The notes beneath the pieces are model-generated. The model was not told where the DNA came from. It ran no database searches and saw only the letters and a list, made by a program, of their open reading frames with translations. 64,000 nt of DNA from Cocleimonas sp. (GTDB lineage Bacteria > Pseudomonadota > Gammaproteobacteria > Thiotrichales > Thiotrichaceae). Shown one piece after another: positions 17,094 through 25,718 of this stretch (position 1 is the stretch's first letter; every line of letters starts with the position of its first letter). Location of the stretch: the NCBI GenBank assembly GCA_021647365.1, contig JAKIUW010000004.1, positions 65,680 to 129,679 on the forward strand, given 5' to 3'. The translations under genes were made by a program, and so were the position numbers.

Positions 17094-18391
17094 TAAGAAA
17101 CACCTGCCGTATTCGCCGCCATGATTTCTTGCGGAATCAATCTTTCATTTACCTCATCTCGCGCCATTTGCCATGAGAATGAAATGAAATCAAAGTCTTC
17201 TGCCGTGAGTTTTCCTCGGGTACGATCTTTAGCTATTTTCTTAAAAATATCATTCAAATGATCGGCCATAACTTGTAATTCGCTTTGATTAGTTATGTGT
17301 TCTGCCTTTTTCAAAATATCACTTAGTTCTTCGTTATAAGCCACTAAAAGAGATTTTTGTCGGCGTCGTGCTAGTTGCATAATCCCAGAACCTAAAACCG
17401 CCAGTATGGTGATAATAAACGCCATCGGCTCTGCCTGCTCTTGCAAGAAATTAGGCTCATTTCTATCATAATATTGTTCTGCGCCTTCGTGCAGCGGTAT
17501 ATCTGTGCCTTTCCCCCTATCGGGCGCTTGTACAAAGCTAGCCAAAGTAGAGCTTTCTAAAAGCTCTTTGCGTTGTTCAAATAGCACGCGGGTAAAGTTA
17601 TTAACAACCTCAGCATCTAAATCATCACGCGCGATTAATAAACGCTGTACTGAAGCAGATTGAATATCTCTTGTTGGAACAGGAGGGACACCTTGATACG
17701 ACCCCTTCGGAATAACACCTATTGAAATAGCAGCAAGGCTCAAGCCTAACGCGCCCGCTTGATCAATTTCTAAAATACGTACATCTACCTTTTCAACAAG
17801 GGCCTGAATATCTTTACTCCCTGGCGGACGCACGCGAAAAACCGCATCTACCGTACCTTGCTCCAAGGCAAAAGCAGCAGCAGATGATGACATCGATTTA
17901 AAATCAAAATCTCCTTCACCATAATTATAGTGCTTCATCAAAAACCAGAATGATTTGTATTGACCACTGGAGGTTGAGGGTAGTGCAAGAGTTTTTCCTC
18001 GTAAATCAGAGACAGATACAATATTAGAATCTTTACGAACAACCAATTGGAAAATATCAGGGAATAATTGTGAGACTAATCTTGCTTCAGGAATTAAACT
18101 ACTATCAGCTTGCACCGCCGCCATTTGAACTTGATTCGCCTTCATCAGCTTTAGGTTCTGAGATGAACCCACGCTGGGGACAAGCTCAAAGCTCATGCTC
18201 GGGTATTGCTTAGCAGTAACATCAGCCGCTGCTTTCACCAAACGATATGTCTCGCTACCGGGCTTACTCGCCGCAATGCGCACATGATAGGTTTTATTTA
18301 AATTTTGATAAAACCAAAGTACCCCCAACCCTATCGAAAAGATTAGCGCAAAAATAATATAAAACTTAAATGCATCGAAAAATGATTTCAT
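17093..18391 (-). CDS. TAXI-family solute-binding protein with two membrane anchors
   Basis: ATG 18391 is chosen because AAGGG precedes it; an upstream start would add 21 unlikely residues. The 432-residue protein has an uncleaved-looking membrane helix (about 9-27), a TAXI/TRAP-type solute-binding domain (VRIAASKPGSETYRLVKAA, LRGKTLALPSTSSGQYKS), a second membrane helix at about 330-350 and a cytoplasmic helical tail of about 80 residues. Classical TAXI proteins are free periplasmic receptors for a TRAP permease; here no TRAP permease is adjacent and the protein is tethered at both ends, so a sensing role with the downstream Cache protein is plausible. Confidence 0.8.
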   Translation of the reverse strand: MKSFFDAFKFYIIFALIFSIGLGVLWFYQNLNKTYHVRIAASKPGSETYRLVKAAADVTAKQYPSMSFELVPSVGSSQNLKLMKANQVQMAAVQADSSLIPEARLVSQLFPDIFQLVVRKDSNIVSVSDLRGKTLALPSTSSGQYKSFWFLMKHYNYGEGDFDFKSMSSSAAAFALEQGTVDAVFRVRPPGSKDIQALVEKVDVRILEIDQAGALGLSLAAISIGVIPKGSYQGVPPVPTRDIQSASVQRLLIARDDLDAEVVNNFTRVLFEQRKELLESSTLASFVQAPDRGKGTDIPLHEGAEQYYDRNEPNFLQEQAEPMAFIITILAVLGSGIMQLARRRQKSLLVAYNEELSDILKKAEHITNQSELQVMADHLNDIFKKIAKDRTRGKLTAEDFDFISFSWQMARDEVNERLIPQEIMAANTAGVS

Positions 18392-18448
18392 AAAACCCTT
18401 AAAATAAAGAGACTTCGTATACGAGAGATAGGACTCACAAAATATAAA

Positions 18449-18472
18449 GCACACCCCCCTACTTTTACATGA
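18449..18472 (+). repeat. Dispersed repeat, copy 5 (single arm)
   Basis: GCACACCCCCCTACTTTTAC then ATGA: an intermediate CTAC subtype. It lies between the histidine phosphatase stop and the TAXI gene start, that is, upstream of the TAXI-Cache unit. Confidence 0.88.
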
Positions 18473-18484
18473 CGTTATAAACGT

Positions 18485-19084
18485 TTATAAAAGAAGAAGT
18501 CTTAGCCCTTTACGATCGTTTATGATGCGTAGCATCCCAGCAAATGGCATATCAATTAACTGCTGACTTGCCAGCGGCATCCCCAAAACGATGCCGATAA
18601 TAGCACGGGTGACTGCTAAGTGAGAAACCAGCAAAACATGCTGACCTTGGTACTGCGTTAAAACCTCGCCAAACACTTCGTTGATACGTGGAGTGAAAAA
18701 CTCTAAAGGTTCAGCATCGGCAGGACGATTGTTTACTGGGTCGGCAAAGAACTCCCAATATTCATCTTCTGATTGTTCTTTTATATGGGCAGGTGTTCGT
18801 CCTTCCCAGCTTCCATAGCCAGCTTCACGAAGGTTCTCAATTACCTGAATCGGAATATTTCTCTCTTCTGCTAAATGGTTAGAAAACTCTTTACAACGCA
18901 ACATCGGTGAAGAAACTATCGCTTGCCAACCTGCCTCATTTTTTTCAATGCGTTTTTCAATGCTGGCGTGCATATGCTCCCAGCCCGCTTCGCTAAGTAC
19001 ATGGTCTGTTCCGCCACCCCGATACATACGTCCGCCTTCTGGCTCGCCGTGGCGTAATAGATCAATTACTGTTTTTGTGTTCAT
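18485..19084 (-). CDS. Histidine phosphatase family protein
   Basis: The 199-residue protein has the phosphoglycerate-mutase-like signature LLRHGEPEG (R11, H12, E14; H12 is the phosphorylated histidine), GRTPAHIKE and a second catalytic His in LLVSHLAVTRA. The family includes alpha-ribazole phosphatase (CobC) and general phosphatases; no cobalamin genes are nearby. Its ATG overlaps the ampD stop by four bases (ATGA), so it is translationally coupled to ampD. Confidence 0.88.
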   Translation of the reverse strand: MNTKTVIDLLRHGEPEGGRMYRGGGTDHVLSEAGWEHMHASIEKRIEKNEAGWQAIVSSPMLRCKEFSNHLAEERNIPIQVIENLREAGYGSWEGRTPAHIKEQSEDEYWEFFADPVNNRPADAEPLEFFTPRINEVFGEVLTQYQGQHVLLVSHLAVTRAIIGIVLGMPLASQQLIDMPFAGMLRIINDRKGLRLLLL

Positions 19085-19695
19085 TTATCACACCTTGTGG
19101 GTAATTTTGTCTTTAATGCTGAGCTTAATTTATCCCACTCAAAAAATGGGCCTGGGTCAGTCTTTCTACCAACGGCAATATGCTCATGCCCAGTAATTGC
19201 ATCAGGTTTTAAGCTAGGATATGTTTCTAGTAATACTTTTATGGTTTGTTCAAGCACATCATATTGCTCATGAGTAAACGGCTCAAAATCAGTGCCTTCC
19301 ATTTCTATCCCAATCGAGAAATCATTGCACACATCTCGCCCTAAAAACTGCGATACACCTGCATGCCAAGCGCGTTTATGAAACGGCACATATTGCACAA
19401 CTTCACCATCACGACGAATCAGTAAATGACTGGATACGCGCAACTCATAAATTTCTTCATAAAAAGGATGCTCATTTTTATCAATCTTATTGGTGAACAG
19501 TTGGTCAATTCCATCGCCACCAAACTCATTGGGTGGCAAGCTAATATTATGAATTACGATAAGGCTCATATCATCTTGTCCAGAACGCTCATCGTAATTT
19601 GGAGATAAGCAAACACGCACATTTGTCATCATGCCTGTTTTAATATCTATGCTGAGTGCTTTCTTTTCAGTTGTGATTTTTCGCATAACAGGCAT
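19081..19695 (-). CDS. ampD: 1,6-anhydro-N-acetylmuramyl-L-alanine amidase AmpD
   Basis: Cytoplasmic zinc amidase that cleaves the peptide from anhydromuropeptides during cell wall recycling. ATG 19695 follows AAAGG; a TTG at 19713 is a weaker alternative. The zinc ligands are visible as the His in LIVIHNISLPP, the His in TGHEHIA and the Asp in KTDPGP, with the family motifs FGGDGI, VSSHLLIRRDGEVVQYV and RAWHAG. About 204 residues, slightly longer than E. coli AmpD at the N-terminus. It is divergent from rep, only 38 bp away. Confidence 0.95.
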   Translation of the reverse strand: MPVMRKITTEKKALSIDIKTGMMTNVRVCLSPNYDERSGQDDMSLIVIHNISLPPNEFGGDGIDQLFTNKIDKNEHPFYEEIYELRVSSHLLIRRDGEVVQYVPFHKRAWHAGVSQFLGRDVCNDFSIGIEMEGTDFEPFTHEQYDVLEQTIKVLLETYPSLKPDAITGHEHIAVGRKTDPGPFFEWDKLSSALKTKLPTRCDK

Positions 19696-19733
19696 TATAC
19701 CTTTCTTTTCCAAACTGGCAGACTATAAACCAC

Positions 19734-21755
19734 GTGTCTTCAAAACCCCAACTAAATCCACAGCAACAAGCCGCTGTCGAACATATCGGTTCACCGTTAT
19801 TGGTGCTAGCAGGTGCTGGTAGTGGCAAGACGCGCGTAATCACACAGAAGATTGCTTGGTTGATTCGTGAAGCCAATGTGAATGCTAAAAATATTGCGGC
19901 AATCACCTTTACGAATAAAGCCTCACGCGAGATGAAGGCACGCGTGATGGAATTATTAAGTAGCGAGGAATCACGCGGTTTGTCCGTTTCTACTTTTCAT
20001 ACGCTCGGCTTAAATATTATTCGTAAAGAATATAAAACCTTGGGTTATAAAGCAGGGTTTACTATTTTTGACTCACAAGATAGCTCGACTATTTTAAAAG
20101 AGCTAACTTTAAACGAAGCGGCTTCTGAGGAACAAAGTGAGAAAGACGAGGATGTGCGCTGGATAATTTCTCGCTGGAAAAATGATTTTATCTCACCCGA
20201 AAAAGCGTTTGAAGTTGCCACATCATCACACGAAATTCATGCCGCAAAATTATACCGCCGTTATCAGCGGCAATTAAAAGCCTACAATGCGATTGATTTT
20301 GATGACTTGATTTTATTGCCGCTACAACTTTTTAAATCACACCCTGATATTTTAAAAAACTGGCAAAACAAGCTCCGCTACTTACTGGTGGATGAATATC
20401 AAGACACCAATATTTGCCAATATGAATTGGTGAAATTGCTAGCAGGCGCTCGTAAAGAGCTCACAGTAGTAGGCGATGACGATCAATCAATCTACGCATG
20501 GCGCGGAGCAAAACCAGAAAACATTGCCCAGCTTCAACTAGATTATCCCAATCTCAAGCTGGTCAAGCTTGAGCAAAATTATCGCTCAACCTCGCGTATT
20601 TTAGAAAGCGCCAATCAGCTCATATCAAATAACTCTCACTTATTTGAAAAGAAGTTGTGGAGTGCATTAGGTGATGGTGAAAAAATTAGAATCATCCCTT
20701 GTCGCACCGCCGAGCACGAAATTGAAACAGTGATTGGCGAGATCATGAAATACACGTTCCGTGATAAAGCACAGTATGGACAAATGGCGGTTTTGTATCG
20801 TAGCAATCATCAAAGCCGACTGTTTGAACGCTATCTACGCAGTAATAATATTGCTTACAAAATTAGCGGCGGCACCTCCTTTTTTGAGCGCTCTGAAGTT
20901 AAAGATATTCTCGCTTATTTACGCTTGCTCGGAAATACAGCGGATGATGCCGCATTTTTACGTGTTATCAATACACCTAAGCGTTCTATTGGCGCAAGCA
21001 CATTAGAGAAGCTGGGTAACTATGCTAACGAGCGCCATATCAGTCTCTATGCCGCCAGCCAAGAAATGGGGTTTGCTCAACGTGTTTCACAAAAAGCCGT
21101 TGCTCGTATACAGCATTTTATTCACTGGCTTAACGATATTATGCTTGCTGTTCAAGATACTGCACCACACGCATTAGTTGAACGTATCGTTACTGAAATT
21201 GCTTATGAAGATTGGTTGCTAAATACCAGCGCCTCGGCAAAACAAGCCGAAAATCGCATGAAAAATGTCACCGAAATTATTGACTGGACGCGCAGGCTTT
21301 ATGAAGACGGTGAAGGCAAAGAAACACTATCAGAAATTATCGCCCATATGTGCCTCATGGATTTGCTTGAACGCAACCAAGAAGAAGCCGAAGAAAATGC
21401 CATCAGCCTAATGACCATGCACACAGCAAAAGGATTGGAATTCCCTTATGTATTTATGATTGGCATCGAAGAAGAAATCTTGCCACATGCCAACAGTTTG
21501 GAAGAAGATGGACTAGAGGAAGAACGTCGCCTCGCCTATGTAGGCATCACCCGCGCGCAAAAATACTTGACCATCACCTTTGCAAAAACAAGAAATAAGT
21601 TTGGCGAGAAACTAAGCTGCGAACCCAGCCGCTTTCTTGAAGAGCTCCCCGAAGAACACGTTGAGTGGGCAGACCGCGAAGAAACAACGCAAGAACAAAT
21701 GCAAGAGACAGCGGAATCTTACATTACTAATTTACAAGCAATGCTTGATGAGTGA
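19734..21755 (+). CDS. rep: ATP-dependent DNA helicase Rep
   Basis: Superfamily 1A 3'-5' helicase that helps replication forks pass bound proteins. It uses a GTG start at 19734. The 673-residue protein begins LNPQQQAAVEHIG, with Walker A AGAGSGKT (K32), the helicase motif II VDEYQDTN, motif III GDDDQSIYAWRG, motif IV LEQNYRS and motif VI near YVGITRAQK. The opening and length fit Rep rather than UvrD. The gene ends 1 bp before a dispersed repeat and a decayed IS. Confidence 0.95.
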   Translation: MSSKPQLNPQQQAAVEHIGSPLLVLAGAGSGKTRVITQKIAWLIREANVNAKNIAAITFTNKASREMKARVMELLSSEESRGLSVSTFHTLGLNIIRKEYKTLGYKAGFTIFDSQDSSTILKELTLNEAASEEQSEKDEDVRWIISRWKNDFISPEKAFEVATSSHEIHAAKLYRRYQRQLKAYNAIDFDDLILLPLQLFKSHPDILKNWQNKLRYLLVDEYQDTNICQYELVKLLAGARKELTVVGDDDQSIYAWRGAKPENIAQLQLDYPNLKLVKLEQNYRSTSRILESANQLISNNSHLFEKKLWSALGDGEKIRIIPCRTAEHEIETVIGEIMKYTFRDKAQYGQMAVLYRSNHQSRLFERYLRSNNIAYKISGGTSFFERSEVKDILAYLRLLGNTADDAAFLRVINTPKRSIGASTLEKLGNYANERHISLYAASQEMGFAQRVSQKAVARIQHFIHWLNDIMLAVQDTAPHALVERIVTEIAYEDWLLNTSASAKQAENRMKNVTEIIDWTRRLYEDGEGKETLSEIIAHMCLMDLLERNQEEAEENAISLMTMHTAKGLEFPYVFMIGIEEEILPHANSLEEDGLEEERRLAYVGITRAQKYLTITFAKTRNKFGEKLSCEPSRFLEELPEEHVEWADREETTQEQMQETAESYITNLQAMLDE

Positions 21756-21756
21756 A

Positions 21757-21824
21757 GCACACCCCCCCACTTTTACATGATCAATTTATTACTCGCTAAA
21801 CATCATGTAAAAGTGGGCGCGCAC
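21757..21824. repeat. Dispersed repeat, copy 6 (inverted pair, right arm interrupted)
   Basis: The left arm GCACACCCCCCCACTTTTAC begins 1 bp after the rep stop codon. The right arm CATCATGTAAAAGTGGG then departs from the consensus (CGCGCACGCA) exactly where the IS-like element begins. A G-run followed by CTTTT on the far side of the IS (22826-22836) looks like the missing end of this arm. Confidence 0.85.
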
Positions 21825-21826
21825 GC

Positions 21827-22823
21827 ACTGCTGTCCCATAGTTTTTAAAATAAAGAAAGCCCGAAGCTCACTTGATAGAATGTTTGTACCACCAAGCACT
21901 ATATATAAGGAGTTCAGGCTTTGGCACATAATAACACTGCGTTCAGCGACACGATGGGATCCGTTCATAGGAATGGCAATGTCACAACTTTCAGGTCGTC
22001 AAAGTTTACGTGATATTGAATCAACCTTAAAGCGCAAGATGATAAGCTTTATCATCTTGGCGCCAAACCCATACCACGCTCAACCTTAGCAAGGTTTAAT
22101 GAGAAACAGCCATCCGAACACTATAAAGCGGTTTTTTATAAGCTCTTAAGACAGTGCTAAAAAGCCCCTTCAAAACATCAGTTTCGCTTTAAGAATCCTT
22201 TGTATTCTTTAGATGCCAGTGCTATTAATTTATCAATAAAGCTCTTTCCTTGGGCTTTACACCAACCCTCTGCCGCGAATGTAAAGTTAAGTGTTGGTCT
22301 CAATCATGGCAACATGCTTCCTGAGTTTGTAGCGTTAAGTGATGGCAATGAAAACGATAGAATCCAAGGACGGAAGTTTGATTTTCCCGCCGGTAGCATT
22401 GTAGCTTTTGATAAAGGATACAATGACTATGAGTGGCTTAAGGTGCTTACTAATCAAAAGGTAACTTCGTTACAAGATTGCGGTTTAAGTCTGTCTATGA
22501 GGTTTTAGAAGACTTTCTTGTCATAGATTTAAAAGGAATCATCAGTGATCAAACAATCCAGTTTAACAGTGTCCATGCGCTAAACCGTGGGATACCAAAG
22601 CTGAGATAGGTTACATATTATGATAGCGAAGGCGATAAAACCTATCAGGTTTTAACAAAAAATTTTAAACTCTGTGCGGCTACAATAGATATTAAGAGTA
22701 ATTCAGCTCAATTCATTTGAGCGAAAGAGCCTGCTAGAAATTTTAATTCCTGATCCTCCTAGGCACAAAAAGGAGGTGCCTCAGATGGGATTTTCCTTTT
22801 GATGGGAAACTGTGGGACAGCAA
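21827..22823. mobile_element. Degenerate IS4-family-like insertion sequence
   Basis: About 1.0 kb bounded by imperfect terminal inverted repeats: CTGCTGTCCCATAGTTT at the left and AAACTGTGGGACAGCAA at the right, matching at about 14 of 16 positions. It contains a broken transposase. A related element begins at the right edge of the window with the same CTGTCCC end and the same transposase N-terminus. A copy of the dispersed palindromic repeat flanks it. Confidence 0.8.
21921..22690 (+). pseudogene. Remnant of IS4-family (DDE) transposase
   Basis: Fragments in different frames line up in the order of an IS4-type transposase: AHNNTAFS from TTG 21921, then after a deletion of about 25 codons RWDPFIGMAMSQLSGRQSLR, then LYHLGAKPIPRSTLARFNEK, then FKNPLYSLDASAINLS and VGLNHGNMLPEFVALSDG, SIVAFDKGYNDYEW (first and second Asp of the DDE triad), then a shifted frame with LKGIISDQTIQF. 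The third acidic residue region is lost. At least three frameshifts and stops make it inactive. Confidence 0.85.
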
Positions 22824-22846
22824 TAGGGGGGGCTTTTAAATATAAA

Positions 22847-24004
22847 TCAAAACACACTGCCTTCTACATCAAACAAACGTGCATATTCTTTGGTTGCATA
22901 GCGATCTGTCATACCTGCAACGTAGTCTGCAATAATACGTGCTTGCCCTGCTTCACCACCTACGAGCAATGCTTCTCTTGATAGCTGTAAATGTTCTGGC
23001 GGGAGCAAGCGTAAATCTTCCATAAACACATTAAACAGTGCTTCGATAACTTGGTGTGCCTTGCGGGTCATGCGATAGACTTTATGGTGAAAGTAGAGGT
23101 TTTCGCGTAAGAATTTTTTCAGCTCTTGGCTACGTGTGATCATTTCCTTACTAAAGCTAATGAGTTGCTTATCGTGATTTCTCACATCAGCAATACTTTG
23201 TGGGTTGGCTTCTAATAGGTTCGCTTTGCTAGTTTCGACAAGGTCTACTACCTGCTCGCCAATCATGCGTCTTATGGTTTCATGCACACAGCGGTTACCT
23301 GTGAGTTCAGGGTACTTCCACATGACTTTGTCATATTGAACACTGAATAAATCTACTTGGCGCATCTGCTCTATTGAAATTAAGCCAGAACGCAAACCAT
23401 CATCAATATCATGATTATTGTAAGCCACTTGATCGGCGATATTGGTGAGTTGTGCTTCAAGTGAAGATTGGGTTTTATTAAGAAAGCGCTCACCCACATC
23501 GCCTAAATCTTTGGCATTTTTTAATGAGCAATGTTTGAGTATACCTTCGCGAGTTTCGAACGTGAGGTTTAGCCCATCAAATTCTGCGTAGTTTTTTTCT
23601 AGCTTATCGACGATACGCAAAGACTGTAAATTATGCTCGAAACCACCATGTTTTTTCATGCAAGTATTGAGTGCATCCTGCCCTGCATGACCAAATGGCG
23701 TGTGACCAATATCGTGTGCCAAGGCAATCGCCTCAGTCAGATCTTCATCAAGTGATAGTGTTCGTGCGATGGCGCGCGCAATTTGAGCAACTTCTAATGA
23801 ATGCGTTAGGCGCGTACGATATAGATCGCCTTCGTGGTTTACGAAAACCTGCGTTTTATACTCAAGTCGACGAAAGCCTGTAGAGTGGATTATACGATCA
23901 CGATCACGCTGAAATTCAGAACGATAAGTCGGCGAAGGCTCAGCAAACTGTCTGCCAATAGTGTTATTAGGATTAGCTGCGTAAGGCGCTTTTGTTTCTG
24001 ACAT
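22847..24004 (-). CDS. dGTPase-like HD-domain nucleotide triphosphohydrolase
   Basis: The 385-residue protein belongs to the deoxyguanosinetriphosphate triphosphohydrolase-like family, which removes triphosphate from dNTPs. ATG 24004 is chosen 2 bp after the aroB stop; a GTG at 24007 is possible. Metal-binding HD residues are visible as H68 (RLTHSLEV), H97-D98 (AHDIGHTPFGH) and an Asp in ANIADQVAY. It follows aroB closely and probably shares its transcript. Downstream it is convergent with the IS remnant. Confidence 0.93.
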   Translation of the reverse strand: MSETKAPYAANPNNTIGRQFAEPSPTYRSEFQRDRDRIIHSTGFRRLEYKTQVFVNHEGDLYRTRLTHSLEVAQIARAIARTLSLDEDLTEAIALAHDIGHTPFGHAGQDALNTCMKKHGGFEHNLQSLRIVDKLEKNYAEFDGLNLTFETREGILKHCSLKNAKDLGDVGERFLNKTQSSLEAQLTNIADQVAYNNHDIDDGLRSGLISIEQMRQVDLFSVQYDKVMWKYPELTGNRCVHETIRRMIGEQVVDLVETSKANLLEANPQSIADVRNHDKQLISFSKEMITRSQELKKFLRENLYFHHKVYRMTRKAHQVIEALFNVFMEDLRLLPPEHLQLSREALLVGGEAGQARIIADYVAGMTDRYATKEYARLFDVEGSVF

Positions 24005-24006
24005 CA

Positions 24007-25083
24007 CTAAGCCACTCGACCCAATACTTTTTGCAACAACTCAGAGTCAAAATCACTGCTAATTATGCTTTCACCCAAAGATTTCATTAGAACCAAATGC
24101 AATACGCCATCCTGTACTTTTTTGTCTATCGACATGAGATCACTAAAGCGTGTTGCAGATATTTCATTAGGTGGCTCGACAGGTAAATTGGCTTTTTTGA
24201 GTAAAGCACAAATACTGTCTACATCCGCTTGATCAATCCAGCCATGTTCTTTGGATAACTCTGCGGCCATAACCATTCCCGCTGAAATGGCTTCACCGTG
24301 TAGCCAGTTGCCGTAGCCCATGCCTGTTTCTATTGCATGCCCGAAAGTATGACCTAAGTTTAATAAGGCGCGCTGTCCTTGTTCTTTTTCATCAGCGGCA
24401 ACAATATCTGCTTTGTGTTGGCAAGAACGGTGAATTGCATAGGCTAACGCTTCTGGGTCACGCTTTAATAGCTTATCCATGTTTTCATCAAGCCAATCTA
24501 TAAAATCTAAATCATTGATATAGCCGTATTTGATGACTTCGGCAATGCCAGCACTGAGCTGTCTATCATCCAAGGTATTAAGTGTTTCTGTATCAATAAT
24601 CACACACTGTGGTTGGTGAAAGGCTCCCACCATATTTTTACCCAAGGGATGATTTACGCCTGTTTTACCGCCCACGGATGAATCAACCATGGAAAGTAGG
24701 GTAGTTGGAATCTGTATAAAATTAATACCACGCTGATAAGTTGCTGCTGCATAGCCTGCAACGTCACCAACTACACCGCCACCTAAAGCCAGAAGGGTTG
24801 TTTTTCGGTCACAACGAGCTTCGAGCATTTCAGTGTAAATCTGCCCCAAAGTTTCAAAGGTTTTATATTCTTCACCATCAGGTAAAAGTATATCGGTATT
24901 AGAAAAACTGGGAATAAGCTGGTGTACTTTATCAAGATACAAAGGTGCTACCGTTGTGTTTGAAACTGTTACGGTGGTTTTCCCTTTTATGTAAGGCTGT
25001 ATTAATTCTTGTTTATTTAACAGCCCTGTTCCAATATAAATTGGATAGCTCCTAGAGCCTAAATCAACCTGGAGTGTTTTCAT
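24007..25083 (-). CDS. aroB: 3-dehydroquinate synthase
   Basis: Second step of the shikimate pathway: converts DAHP to 3-dehydroquinate with NAD and a divalent metal. The 358-residue protein has the NAD-binding segment LALGGGVVGDVAGYAAA, the conserved SSVGGKTGVNHP, and zinc-ligand region NLGHTFGHAIE and WLHGEA. It overlaps aroK by four bases (ATGA) and is followed by the dGTPase-like gene, giving an aroK-aroB-dgt-like operon. Confidence 0.97.
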   Translation of the reverse strand: MKTLQVDLGSRSYPIYIGTGLLNKQELIQPYIKGKTTVTVSNTTVAPLYLDKVHQLIPSFSNTDILLPDGEEYKTFETLGQIYTEMLEARCDRKTTLLALGGGVVGDVAGYAAATYQRGINFIQIPTTLLSMVDSSVGGKTGVNHPLGKNMVGAFHQPQCVIIDTETLNTLDDRQLSAGIAEVIKYGYINDLDFIDWLDENMDKLLKRDPEALAYAIHRSCQHKADIVAADEKEQGQRALLNLGHTFGHAIETGMGYGNWLHGEAISAGMVMAAELSKEHGWIDQADVDSICALLKKANLPVEPPNEISATRFSDLMSIDKKVQDGVLHLVLMKSLGESIISSDFDSELLQKVLGRVA

Positions 25084-25604
25084 TTATTAATTTTCTCCTG
25101 CTCTAGCGCTTCTTCAACACGCCTTACCAATATGGCAACTTTTTGCTTCCCTGTCATGACAACCGTATCGGAAATATCTAAATAATAAGGCTCTCTATCA
25201 TCTAGTAATTTCTTAAGTGTATTTAGTGGGTTAACAGTTTGCATTAAAGGACGTTTTTTATCATGACGAATACGAGAATATAATAGCTCTGCTGAGGTAC
25301 GAAGGTAAACAACATGCCCACGTTTGCTCATATTCTTTCTATTTGATTCGCGTAGAACACTTCCACCACCCGTGGCCAGAACAATATTATTTTGCTCACA
25401 AAGTTCTGCGATTACTTGCTCTTCCCTATCACGAAAGCCTTGCTCGCCTTCTATCTCAAAGATGGTCGCTATATCCACGCCTGTACGCTCTTCAATAACA
25501 CGGTCTGAGTCATAAAAGTCCTTGCCCAATGATTTTGCAAGATTTCTACCGATAGTTGACTTTCCCGCACCCATTAAACCAACTAAAATGATATTTTTTT
25601 TCAT
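25080..25604 (-). CDS. aroK: Shikimate kinase
   Basis: Phosphorylates shikimate at the 3-OH. The 174-residue protein has Walker A GLMGAGKSTIGR, the shikimate-binding region YDSDRVIEERTG and the adenine-loop RPL motif (KKRPLMQ). The aroK-aroB pair after pilQ is a conserved gammaproteobacterial order. A terminator separates it from pilQ, so it likely has its own promoter or depends on readthrough. Confidence 0.96.
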   Translation of the reverse strand: MKKNIILVGLMGAGKSTIGRNLAKSLGKDFYDSDRVIEERTGVDIATIFEIEGEQGFRDREEQVIAELCEQNNIVLATGGGSVLRESNRKNMSKRGHVVYLRTSAELLYSRIRHDKKRPLMQTVNPLNTLKKLLDDREPYYLDISDTVVMTGKQKVAILVRRVEEALEQEKINK

Positions 25605-25672
25605 GGATGAGTTATGCCAGTTGCTTCCAAACTAATCAAGAACTAATCAAGTATTCCGTTTATTTCAGGCAT

Positions 25673-25703
25673 AAAAAAGACCGGATAAATCCGGTCTTTT
25701 TTT
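25673..25703. terminator. Bidirectional terminator after pilQ
   Basis: GACCGGAT and ATCCGGTC form a stem with a two-base loop, flanked by A6 on one side and T7 on the other. It lies 15 bp downstream of the pilQ stop, between pilQ and aroK. Confidence 0.9.
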
Positions 25704-25718
25704 AAATCTAAATAACGA

